From: F23-B02 sp963650165
GTDB lineage: Bacteria > Bacillota > Clostridia > Oscillospirales > Oscillospiraceae
Direction: 5' to 3'
Assembly (NCBI GenBank): GCA_963650165.1
Contig: CAVJKX010000013.1
Coordinates: 1 to 51,582 of the forward strand
DNA: 51,582 nt
Made by a program: the position numbers and the translations under genes
Shown here: one piece after another, positions 8,769-15,710 of the stretch
How positions within the stretch are numbered: position 1 is the first letter of the stretch
Layout of the letters: every line of letters starts with the position of its first letter
The notes under the pieces: generated by a model
What the model was told of the DNA's origin: nothing
Databases searched by the model: none
The model's input: only the letters and a program-made list of their open reading frames with translations

Positions 8769-9134
8769 ATGAATATGAAGAGCTCAAAAACATGGATACT
8801 TATCTTTTCTGCCGTGCTTATAATATGTGCGGCGGCCTTCCTGCTGCTCAAAAGCAGCGGAGCGCAGGGCACGATCGCAGTCATACGTCTTGACGGCGAG
8901 GTATACAGGGAAATTGACCTTGACGCCGTTGCCGTGGCATATGACATGGAAATCGAAACGAAGTACGGGTATAATAAGCTTCACATAGAGCACGGCGCCA
9001 TAAGCATCACAGAGGCCGACTGCCGCGACCATATCTGCATCTCGCAGGGCAGGATCAGCACCGCCGGCGTTCCCATCGTCTGCCTGCCGCACAGGCTCAC
9101 GATCGAGATCGAGGGAGGCGATATAGATGCCTAA
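8769..9134 (+). CDS. NusG domain II-containing membrane-anchored protein
   Basis: 121 residues: one N-terminal membrane segment (about 9-27), then an extracytoplasmic NusG-II-like beta domain with the DHICISQGRIS...IVCLPHRLTIEI pattern common to this clostridial family (Pfam NusG_II). The two cysteines in DHICISQG and IVCLPH are conserved features of the family. Function is unknown; the next gene encodes a Gx transporter, a frequent pairing. Start at 8769 or at ATG 8775; neither has a good Shine-Dalgarno, consistent with the promoter placed directly upstream. The reading frame overlaps the next gene by 8 bp. Confidence 0.85.
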   Translation: MNMKSSKTWILIFSAVLIICAAAFLLLKSSGAQGTIAVIRLDGEVYREIDLDAVAVAYDMEIETKYGYNKLHIEHGAISITEADCRDHICISQGRISTAGVPIVCLPHRLTIEIEGGDIDA

Positions 9135-9633
9135 GACGAGAAAGCTTGCTCTCATGGCGATGTTCACGGCCGCCTCGCTCATCGTTTTCGTCATCGAGGC
9201 ACAGATACCCGCTCCCATCCCCGTGCCCGGCGTCAAGCTCGGCCTTGCAAACGTCGTGACGCTAATCGCCATGGTCATGCTCGGGCGGCGCGAGGCGGGA
9301 ATTATACTGCTCGTGCGCATAGCAATGGGCAGCATGTTCACCGGCGGCGTTTCGGCGTTTATATTCAGTATCGCCGGAGGCGTGCTCGCCTATGCCGTCA
9401 TGTGCCTGACGCTCCGCTTCTTTTCGGAGAAGCTCCTGTGGGTGGTGAGCGTATTCGGCGCGGCGGCGCACAATTTCGGGCAGCTTTCGGCTGCGGTGCT
9501 CATAACGAAAACGAGCGCGCTGTTCGTCTATGCGCCCGTTCTTCTGGCCTCCGCCGTCGTCACCGGCCTGTTCACCGGCCTTGCGGCGACGTATCTTATC
9601 CGACGGCTGGACAAAAGGCTCAAACAGTGTTAA
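9127..9633 (+). CDS. Gx transporter family membrane protein
   Basis: 168 residues with five or six hydrophobic segments covering most of the protein. The start MPKTRKLALMAMFTAASLIVFVIE and the PIPGVKLGLANV segment match the Gx transporter family (annotated historically as heptaprenyl diphosphate synthase component I). These resemble ECF-type S components; the substrate is unproven. The start overlaps the preceding NusG-II gene by 8 bp and the pair is a common clostridial neighbourhood. The prenyl-synthase label is not supported by any catalytic motif. Confidence 0.85.
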   Translation: MPKTRKLALMAMFTAASLIVFVIEAQIPAPIPVPGVKLGLANVVTLIAMVMLGRREAGIILLVRIAMGSMFTGGVSAFIFSIAGGVLAYAVMCLTLRFFSEKLLWVVSVFGAAAHNFGQLSAAVLITKTSALFVYAPVLLASAVVTGLFTGLAATYLIRRLDKRLKQC

Positions 9634-9676
9634 TATGTTGACATCAAAAAAATTTGGTATTAGGAGTATATTTAAA

Positions 9677-10501
9677 ATGAGCGAATGTACGCATGATTGT
9701 TCGACCTGCCAGGAAAACTGCGGCGAGCGCGAGACCCAGGATTTCAGCGCAAAGCTCAACCCGGCAGCCAGCGTCAAAAAGGTCATCGCAGTCGTCAGCG
9801 GCAAGGGCGGCGTCGGCAAGAGCCTCGTCACCGGCCTTCTGGCAAGCAAAATGCAGAGCCGCGGCTATCAGGCCGCCGTTCTGGACGCGGACATAACCGG
9901 TCCGTCGATCCCCAAATCCTTCGGTATCCACGAGCACGCGCGCGGCACGGAGGATATGCTCATCCCCTGCTACTCGCAGAGAGGCACGCAGATCATGTCC
10001 GTGAACCTCATCCTCGACAACGAGACAGACCCCGTCGTCTGGCGCGGCCCCGTGATCGCGGGCGTCGTCACGCAGTTCTGGAGCGACGTGCTGTGGGATA
10101 ACGTCGACTACATGTTTGTCGATATGCCCCCCGGAACGGGCGACGTTCCCCTGACGGTTTTCCAGTCGCTGCCCGTTGACGGCATCGTGATCGTCACCTC
10201 GCCTCAGGAGCTTGTATCCATGATCGTCGCCAAGGCCGTGAACATGGCAAAGCTCATGAACATCCCCGTGCTCGGCATAGTCGAGAATATGAGCTACTTC
10301 AAATGCCCCGACTGCGGCAAGGAGTACGAGATCTTCGGGGCAAGCAAGGTCGCGCAGGTCGCCGAGGAGTTCGGCATAAAGCACACAGCGCGTCTGCCCA
10401 TCGACCCCGTCATTTCGACCATGGTCGACGCGGGCGAGATCGAAAGCATCGACTCTGACGCTCTCAACGAGCTTGCAGACTTCATTGAAAAAGGAGAATA
10501 A
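9677..10501 (+). CDS. Mrp/NBP35-family P-loop ATPase, iron-sulfur carrier
   Basis: 274 residues. An N-terminal cysteine cluster (Cys4, 8, 11, 15) is followed by a deviant Walker A GKGGVGKS (42-49), the DADITGPSIPK switch and the DMPPGTGD motif, then a C-terminal CPDC motif. This is the Mrp/ApbC/NBP35 architecture: ATP-dependent assembly or transfer of [4Fe-4S] clusters in the cytosol. The extra N-terminal four-Cys cluster resembles NBP35-type proteins and could hold a second cluster. ATG 9677 has TAGGAG upstream; an upstream in-frame ATG at 9530 lies inside the Gx gene and is rejected. The following NifX/NafY-like gene starts 3 bp after the stop, so they are likely co-expressed. Confidence 0.93.
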   Translation: MSECTHDCSTCQENCGERETQDFSAKLNPAASVKKVIAVVSGKGGVGKSLVTGLLASKMQSRGYQAAVLDADITGPSIPKSFGIHEHARGTEDMLIPCYSQRGTQIMSVNLILDNETDPVVWRGPVIAGVVTQFWSDVLWDNVDYMFVDMPPGTGDVPLTVFQSLPVDGIVIVTSPQELVSMIVAKAVNMAKLMNIPVLGIVENMSYFKCPDCGKEYEIFGASKVAQVAEEFGIKHTARLPIDPVISTMVDAGEIESIDSDALNELADFIEKGE

Positions 10502-10504
10502 CAC

Positions 10505-10939
10505 ATGATAATCGCAGTATCTTACAAGGACAATGAGATATTCGAGCACTTCGGCCACGCCGAGATGTTCGCGGTCTACAAGACCAACGACGACAATACC
10601 GAGCTCGTCTCCAAGGAGCTCGTCGAGGTCAGGGAGACCGGCCATCAGGCGGTCGCCGATCTTATGAACAGCCTGCATGTCAATGCGGTCATCGTCGGCA
10701 ACATCGGCGTTCACGCAAGAGCGGCGCTGGCGGCCTACGGCATCGTTGCGTTTGCCGGCTTCTGCGGAAATTCCGACGATGCGGCAGAGCTTCTCATGCA
10801 CGGCCAGCTCCCCTTCATCTCCGATGAGGGCGGCGGCTGCGGCAGCGGCGGCTGCTCCGGCTGCTCGGGCGGCTGCGGCGATCACAGCCACGAGGACGGC
10901 AGCGACTGCGGCTGCGGCGGAAGCTGCGGCTGCCACTGA
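10505..10939 (+). CDS. NifX/NafY-like (dinitrogenase iron-molybdenum cofactor family) protein with Cys/Gly-rich tail
   Basis: 144 residues. Residues 1-105 form the NifX/NifB C-terminal-like fold (MIIAVSYKDNEIFEHFGHAEMF, later VIVGNIGVHARAALAAYGI). The last ~36 residues are a Gly/Cys/His tail with ten cysteines and two or three histidines, a probable metal- or cluster-binding tail. Family members bind FeMo-co or related Fe-S species, but many occur in non-fixers next to Mrp proteins, as here. No nif genes are present, so a role in Fe-S handling with the upstream Mrp is more likely than nitrogen fixation. Confidence 0.88.
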   Translation: MIIAVSYKDNEIFEHFGHAEMFAVYKTNDDNTELVSKELVEVRETGHQAVADLMNSLHVNAVIVGNIGVHARAALAAYGIVAFAGFCGNSDDAAELLMHGQLPFISDEGGGCGSGGCSGCSGGCGDHSHEDGSDCGCGGSCGCH

Positions 10940-10958
10940 GACGGATAATCGGCTATGA

Positions 10959-11007
10959 AAAAGTCGGGACGGCGATCGTCAGACGATCTGCTGCTCCCGA
11001 CTTTTTT
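10959..11007 (+). terminator. Terminator of the NusG-II/Gx/Mrp/NifX run
   Basis: AAGTCGGGA pairs with TCCCGACTT around an inner GATCGTC/GACGATC stem and ends in six T, about 20 bp after the stop at 10939. Confidence 0.85.
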
Positions 11008-11023
11008 GATGCAAAAAACAATG

Positions 11024-11058
11024 CAAAAAAGCTAAGGATAAAATCCTTAGTCTTTTTC
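11024..11058 (-). terminator. Ancestral tRNA-Ala terminator left outside the island
   Basis: CTAAGGAT/ATCCTTAG with a T run when read on the minus strand, directly 3' of the tRNA-Ala half-copy. Before insertion it would have followed the intact tRNA-Ala, which is now 9 kb away. The hairpin may also work on the plus strand. Confidence 0.65.
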
Positions 11059-11059
11059 T

Positions 11060-11106
11060 TGGTGGAGATAAGCGGGATCGAACCGCTGACCTCTTGAATG
11101 CCATTC
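11060..11106 (-). repeat. Left attachment repeat: 3' half of tRNA-Ala(GGC)
   Basis: 47 bp identical to 20205-20251, from the CCA end back to the anticodon loop. Sequence beyond 11106 diverges completely from the tRNA, so this is a fragment and not a functional tRNA. The rest of the gene-free gap 10940-11327 holds two terminators, the motif TTTTGGACGCATTT at 11227-11240, a GTAGGCA/TGCCTAC inverted repeat near 11170-11207, and the hairpin at 11276. Confidence 0.93.
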
Positions 11107-11275
11107 CGTTTTCGGAGGTCTGCTTTTTTGTAGAGTTATTAAGCAAAATTTTTTCACATTAAATAATGTAGGCACTGCGAAAAAATCAAAACCACTGCCT
11201 ACAAACGATAGTTTTATATCCCGCATTTTTGGACGCATTTCAAGCCGGACTGTCAGCTGCGCAAAACAATTTCAG

Positions 11276-11316
11276 GAGCTCTATCTTTTGCAGCCGTAAA
11301 AGATAGAGCTCTTTTT
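11276..11316 (+). terminator. Hairpin terminator between island edge and the XRE gene
   Basis: A 13-14 bp near-perfect stem, GAGCTCTATCTTTT with AAAAGATAGAGCTC, then CTTTTT on the plus strand. No plus-strand gene precedes it. It may end transcription of the XRE gene on the other strand less well, or be a relic of lost island DNA. Confidence 0.6.
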
Positions 11317-11327
11317 ACTTTGCCATG

Positions 11328-12791
11328 TTAACCCTGTATAAGTTTGAATCCCTGGCGTAAGAAAGCAGCCGCTTCATCGCTGCGCACAACAAACGTGTTA
11401 GGCAGTCCGTAAATATTTTTAAACATCTCCTCGCAGCAATCAATGACCGAGGAATCATTTATCGTAACTATACCGCTCTTCTCTTGGGCTGAACCGTTAT
11501 TGGGAAAGCGATGCGCAAACACGCTCCTGCTGCACATAAACAGAGCACAGCCGACATCATTTCTGTTGAGAATGGGGTTCGAATCATCCAGTACGGTCAT
11601 CGTGCCGCGGCCGCTTCCAATCTCGTCCAGCAGCGATTCAAGCAGCATTGACCTTTGGCTTTTTTCGAGGCACACTGTTCGGCCGTTAAAATACGTCTTT
11701 CCGTCGAAGAAAAAATCTATGACAGCCGAACGGTATACAACCACCGACCATGACTGAAGCGTTTTTTCAAAAAACTCCGACATCTCGGAATACATATTCG
11801 GAAGTTCATACTCGGCAAAAAGAGCCCTCTTAAGCTCCGGGCTGAGGAAAGTTGCCGGCATAACATTAAAAAGAGCCGTAAACCTTCCGTTGAGCATGAA
11901 GTTTTGGAAATATTTTTTGTTATACAACTCTTCAAAGCTTCTGCGTTCTGTGAGCAGCGTGCGCGTGCGCAGCAGCTCGATCGCCGCGCCGTAGTATTCT
12001 GACACCACCTGCTTATCTTTGGTGAAAAACGTTTTATATTTCTGCAAAAAACGGTCGTATGAACCTTCAACGCAAAGCGCGTCTTTGCATATCCATACGC
12101 TGTAATTCTCATCATAAGCGTTTGGGCGCATGTAGAAATCGGCTTCTATCCTGCTGTCGAGCGAAAACAGAAATACCAGCATATCACGAATCATTCCACA
12201 GGCATATTTGGTCTCTGCGAATGGGGCAAGCATGTCTATATGCACGACTGCATCATCCGCCATATCTTTTATAACCGGCATCCAAAAATCTCTGCATTCA
12301 CTGTATGAGAAATCCTCACCTGCCGACACGGCAAACACCTTTACCGTTTTCTCGGTGCAGTCGCGTGTTTTTTCAGCGACAACATCTGCCATTGCCTTGT
12401 TTATCATCGCCCTTGATACAGTTATCCATGAGATATTGCTGTTATATTCAAAAAAGGAAGGCTTGACACTTCTCGCCGGCGGCTGGGAAGAACGGAACTC
12501 GTAGGCTTTTTCAAGGATGCCCCTGATCTCCGCGGCAAGCTCCCCATCGCTTGAACCAGGTTCGCATTCGGTCATGCTGCAAATGGCGTTTTTTTCACTT
12601 TCATTAACGTTTTTTGAAATGTACTCGGCTATTTGGGCGAATATTGCGCTGTTATTTTTTGCTGATGGCAATTTTGAATCGTTCAGCCACCGACTTATAT
12701 ACGAAACGTCGTATCCTAAATGAGCTGCCAGCTGGGATTGCTTAATATTAGAAACATCAAGCAGCGCCTTTAGTGTCTCCCCAAATGTCAT
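11328..12791 (-). CDS. Large XRE-type HTH regulator (487 aa), probable regulator of the island operon
   Basis: 487 residues. Residues ~3-42 form a helix-turn-helix (QSQLAAHLGY...SYISRWLNDSKLPS, XRE/Cro type). The remaining ~440 residues match no family I recognise; there are no membrane segments and no obvious enzyme motif. ATG 12791 is preceded by AGAGGAAT. The gene is divergent from the SnoaL/MFS/SDR operon across a 281-bp region full of TTGAC half-sites, so it most likely regulates that operon and itself. The big C-terminal part is presumably a sensor or oligomerisation region; that is inference. A single-domain XRE regulator would be only 70-150 residues. Confidence 0.8.
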   Translation of the reverse strand: MTFGETLKALLDVSNIKQSQLAAHLGYDVSYISRWLNDSKLPSAKNNSAIFAQIAEYISKNVNESEKNAICSMTECEPGSSDGELAAEIRGILEKAYEFRSSQPPARSVKPSFFEYNSNISWITVSRAMINKAMADVVAEKTRDCTEKTVKVFAVSAGEDFSYSECRDFWMPVIKDMADDAVVHIDMLAPFAETKYACGMIRDMLVFLFSLDSRIEADFYMRPNAYDENYSVWICKDALCVEGSYDRFLQKYKTFFTKDKQVVSEYYGAAIELLRTRTLLTERRSFEELYNKKYFQNFMLNGRFTALFNVMPATFLSPELKRALFAEYELPNMYSEMSEFFEKTLQSWSVVVYRSAVIDFFFDGKTYFNGRTVCLEKSQRSMLLESLLDEIGSGRGTMTVLDDSNPILNRNDVGCALFMCSRSVFAHRFPNNGSAQEKSGIVTINDSSVIDCCEEMFKNIYGLPNTFVVRSDEAAAFLRQGFKLIQG

Positions 12792-12826
12792 AAGCCGATT
12801 CCTCTCTTATTCACAGTTTCACAAAA

Positions 12827-12855
12827 AGCATAAAACACAGGCAAGCAAAAGTCAA
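12827..12855 (-). promoter_or_regulatory. Sigma-A promoter of the XRE regulator gene
   Basis: On the minus strand: TTGACT (12855-12850), 17 bp, TATGCT (12832-12827), about 36 bp before the ATG at 12791. The -35 itself contains a TTGAC half-site of the operator array, which would permit autoregulation. Confidence 0.6.
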
Positions 12856-12875
12856 GCGTATCGGCTCAAAGACAC

Positions 12876-12958
12876 TTGACAGTCAATGAATCGCCTTGAC
12901 CGTCAAACCAGGTCAAGGCGATTTTTGACGAAAGTTGACGCATTCGATGTCATTTGAC
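12876..12958. promoter_or_regulatory. Operator array of TTGACnGTCAA palindromes and half-sites
   Basis: Two perfect 11-bp palindromes, TTGACAGTCAA (12876-12886) and TTGACCGTCAA (12896-12906), start exactly 20 bp apart, about two helical turns, on one DNA face. Further half-sites: GTCAA at 12851 and 12912, TTGAC at 12925, 12935 and 12954. The last overlaps the operon -35 and the 12851 copy overlaps the regulator -35. A 12-bp inverted repeat (AATCGCCTTGAC/GTCAAGGCGATT, 12889-12922) also lies here and could form a terminator-like hairpin with TTTTT. The likely binder is the adjacent XRE protein (inference). Confidence 0.7.
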
Positions 12959-12982
12959 TTGTTATTATTTCGACAATATTAT
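12954..12982 (+). promoter_or_regulatory. Sigma-A promoter of the island operon
   Basis: TTGACT (12954-12959), exactly 17 bp, TATTAT (12977-12982), giving an ~85-nt leader before the ATG at 13073. Near-consensus. The -35 coincides with an operator half-site, favouring repression by the XRE protein. Confidence 0.75.
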
Positions 12983-13072
12983 GATGTCATCACGGTACGG
13001 CTTTGCGTACAGGATCCATACGCTCAGGCCGCCGCAATACCCAAGCCATATGTGAAAGGAGCAACACCACGC

Positions 13073-13630
13073 ATGGAAACGACTTTTTTTGAAATGACCG
13101 AACAGGAAAAGGCTCTTGTTTTGGAAGTTATGAAAAATGCACGAAAGCAGGAGTACACACCGGAAAAGCTGTGTGAGATTCAAAAGATCATTGATACTCA
13201 ATATTTTTACTGGTGGATGAATGATCTTAAAAAAGAAGAGCTGGCAAATGAGATATTTGAAGATGAGCTTGAATGCTACTGCACCGGAGCCGGCTTCTAC
13301 AAGTCCTCGGCACACGACTGGGCAATCGGAGCAAAGTACTGCAACAGCTTCATTAACAGCGCCCATATGGGACACCAGCCGCTCGTATGGCTTCAAGATG
13401 ATACTCATGCAAAGGGAATATTCTTCTTTGAAAGTAATATGAACTATTTGGACAACAAAGATCTTCATGAGCACTTCTTCATTTACTGCCATGACTTCGT
13501 CAAGCGCAGCAACGGCCGCTGGGCGATCAGTGCTTACCGCCTTATCCAAACGAAGCTGCACGGTGTCGTTCGTCCCGAGACCTTTGTCGCACCGGCAGAT
13601 TATATATTCCCGCCCTGGGAGGAGGTATAA
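13073..13630 (+). CDS. SnoaL/NTF2-like protein (small-molecule lyase or isomerase candidate)
   Basis: 185 residues. The YWWMNDLKKEELANEIFEDELECY opening, the middle NSAHMGHQPLVWL strand, HEHFFIYCHDFVKRSNGRWAIS, and the final VRPETFVAPADYIFPPWEEV tail fit an alpha+beta cone fold of the SnoaL/NTF2 superfamily, which includes the bile-acid 7-alpha-dehydratase BaiE, scytalone dehydratase and ketosteroid isomerase. His/Asp residues in the mid region could be catalytic. ATG 13073 follows AAAGGAG; the longer reading from 12935 would start inside the promoter. It is the first gene of the six-gene operon, 5 bp before MFS 1. The assignment rests on pattern and context, not on a full domain match. Confidence 0.68.
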   Translation: METTFFEMTEQEKALVLEVMKNARKQEYTPEKLCEIQKIIDTQYFYWWMNDLKKEELANEIFEDELECYCTGAGFYKSSAHDWAIGAKYCNSFINSAHMGHQPLVWLQDDTHAKGIFFFESNMNYLDNKDLHEHFFIYCHDFVKRSNGRWAISAYRLIQTKLHGVVRPETFVAPADYIFPPWEEV

Positions 13631-13635
13631 GCTCA

Positions 13636-14898
13636 ATGAGTACCGGCAAAAAGTTTTCAGGATACACAGTATTCGCAGGCTGTCTGCTTCTCATGATATT
13701 TCCCGGCGGACTGCTTTCTTACACAAGCGGTCTGTTTATGTATCCGATATGTGCCGAGTATAACTTTTCAATAACCAGCTACTCCCTGTCGACGGTTGTC
13801 GCTGCAGCAGTCAACGCACTTGTCAGCGCTTTTTTCGTGCAGTATCTTGCCCGTGGTAGACGAGGCCAAATGAAATGGCTGATGCTGATATCCGCAATTA
13901 TCACCTGCGGTGGTTTTGCTCTTATAAGCCGCTGCACACAGCTTTGGCAATTTATTGTGATGGCCGGAGTGTGGAGCCTCGGCTACAATATGCTGTGCTA
14001 TGTTCCGGTCGGCATGATGATGACAAACTGGTTCGTCAAAAAGCGCGCCCTTATGACGGGCATAGCCTTTGCCGGTGGAAACCTTGGCGGAGCAATATTC
14101 AATACGGTCATCTCTCAGATCATGGCCAACCAGGGTTGGCGGAGCGCATACGTTTTCGGCGGCACAGTCTGCTTTATTGCAATTGTGATCGCGATCGTGC
14201 TCATAAAGCGCAGCCCCGGAGAATATGGGCAAACCGCTTACGGCGCAGAGGCAGCACCCATCGAAGCCCCCGGGATTGATACAGCAAAAACATGGCATGG
14301 CATAGACAAGAAGACTGCTGTCAAAACACCTGCTCTGTACCTGGTCTGTGCCGCATCTTTTCTCACTGGTATATATGCCGCGGGCGTTTGCAACCACGTC
14401 GTCACTTTCCTCTGCACCGGCAGCTGGGAGATCACCGCCGCGGGCTTTGTTATGACGGTGTTCACACTGTTCGGTATTATAGGAAATTCCGCGGGTGGCG
14501 GCGTCATTGAAAAGATCGGGTTAAAAAGAAGCATAGCGGTCGGAGCAGCATTTATCATTATAGCTCTTATCTGCCTTACCATGGCAAACAAGGTCAGGGC
14601 ATTGGCCTATGCATGGTGCGCCTTTCAGGGCATCGCTTCCTTCATGGCTATGCTCACACCGTCGCTTGCCGTTTCCGAGGTGTTCGGCACAAAGGCATAC
14701 ACCGCCATATACGGCATAGCCTACTCCTGCTATCTGATCGGCTGCGCGATATCCACCACTGTTGTCGCATTTCTCGCCGAAAGGACAAGCTACACCACCT
14801 CATGGATAGCGATAATAATCATTGTCGCTCTGCTTGCGATCCTATACCTTTCGGCCTTAAAAGAGGGGAAAAAGCTGCGTGAGCGCTACCCCGATTAA
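13636..14898 (+). CDS. MFS transporter 1 (OFA-like)
   Basis: 420 residues, twelve predicted membrane segments in two halves, with a cytoplasmic loop around residues 195-225. It has no signal peptide. The FPGGLLSYTSGLFMYPICAEY opening resembles the oxalate/formate antiporter-like MFS group, which moves small organic anions and, in bai clusters, bile acids. It is 5 bp after the SnoaL-like gene. It is a clear paralogue of MFS 2 at 15711 with long near-identical blocks (for example FVMTVFTL and the SGLFMY region). Substrate is unknown. Confidence 0.9.
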   Translation: MSTGKKFSGYTVFAGCLLLMIFPGGLLSYTSGLFMYPICAEYNFSITSYSLSTVVAAAVNALVSAFFVQYLARGRRGQMKWLMLISAIITCGGFALISRCTQLWQFIVMAGVWSLGYNMLCYVPVGMMMTNWFVKKRALMTGIAFAGGNLGGAIFNTVISQIMANQGWRSAYVFGGTVCFIAIVIAIVLIKRSPGEYGQTAYGAEAAPIEAPGIDTAKTWHGIDKKTAVKTPALYLVCAASFLTGIYAAGVCNHVVTFLCTGSWEITAAGFVMTVFTLFGIIGNSAGGGVIEKIGLKRSIAVGAAFIIIALICLTMANKVRALAYAWCAFQGIASFMAMLTPSLAVSEVFGTKAYTAIYGIAYSCYLIGCAISTTVVAFLAERTSYTTSWIAIIIIVALLAILYLSALKEGKKLRERYPD

Positions 14899-14927
14899 AT
14901 ACTTTTTTGAACAAGGAGAATACAAAA

Positions 14928-15692
14928 ATGAAAAGATTGGAAAACAAAGTTGCTTTTATTGCCGGCTCGTCATCCGGAATAGGACAGGCTACGGCAAAGC
15001 TTTTTGCCGCCGAGGGAGCTAAGGTCGTCCTCTTTGCACGAAGGGCAAAAGAGCTTCACGAAACCGCAGACGAGATCATCAGCAGCGGCGGCGAAGCCAT
15101 TGCATACGCCGGTGATATTTCCAATGACGCAGCTGTTAGGGCGGCGTTTAACAAAACCATTGAAGCATACGGAACGGTAGACATCGTCGTAAACTGCGCC
15201 GGAATCGTTCGCTGGAACGACTGCATCGAGACCGTTCCCGACAGTGACTGCTATGAAATGTATGAGATAAACACTTTGGGTTCAATGAGGACCTGCCGCG
15301 AGGCCATAAAGTATATGCTTCCCAAGAAAAGCGGAACCTTCGTCTTCATCGGCTCTGTCGGCGGTCTGCTCGGTCACGGCGGCGTTGCCTATGCCATGAC
15401 AAAAGGCGGAATGGTCTCTCTCGGCCGCCAAATAGCATTTTCCTATCACAAAGACGGCATTCGTTCAAACGTTATCTGTCCTGACGGAGTCATGACCACC
15501 TTCGGCTGTGTCGACGGCAAGTGGGTAGGCATGGATGAACGAACCGTCAAGGCATGCGCCGAGCACGTCTGCCCGGACACGCCGCTATGCACGGCTGAGG
15601 AGGTCGCAAATCTTGCGCTGTTCCTGGCCAGCGACGAATCCTCGGCTATAAACGGCCAGGCTATCGTCTGCGATCACGGCGCAACTCTTTAA
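14928..15692 (+). CDS. SDR-family oxidoreductase 1
   Basis: 254 residues, classical short-chain dehydrogenase/reductase. N-terminal GSSSGIGQA nucleotide-binding motif (about 14-22), NCAGIV (the NNAG-like strand), active-site Ser in FIGSVGG and YAMTK with catalytic Tyr and Lys (about 159-163). It reduces or oxidises a hydroxyl/keto group with NAD(P). ATG 14928 follows AAGGAG; a GTG-like longer start upstream lacks a site. It sits between the two MFS paralogues in the island operon. Family members include hydroxysteroid dehydrogenases and 3-oxoacyl-ACP reductase; substrate not determined. Confidence 0.9.
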   Translation: MKRLENKVAFIAGSSSGIGQATAKLFAAEGAKVVLFARRAKELHETADEIISSGGEAIAYAGDISNDAAVRAAFNKTIEAYGTVDIVVNCAGIVRWNDCIETVPDSDCYEMYEINTLGSMRTCREAIKYMLPKKSGTFVFIGSVGGLLGHGGVAYAMTKGGMVSLGRQIAFSYHKDGIRSNVICPDGVMTTFGCVDGKWVGMDERTVKACAEHVCPDTPLCTAEEVANLALFLASDESSAINGQAIVCDHGATL

Positions 15693-15710
15693 GTAAAACA
15701 GGAGAGCAAC

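Noticed and set aside
10505..10939. Nitrogen fixation role for the NifX/NafY-like protein
   Set aside because: No other nif gene is in the window and this family is widespread in non-fixing anaerobes.
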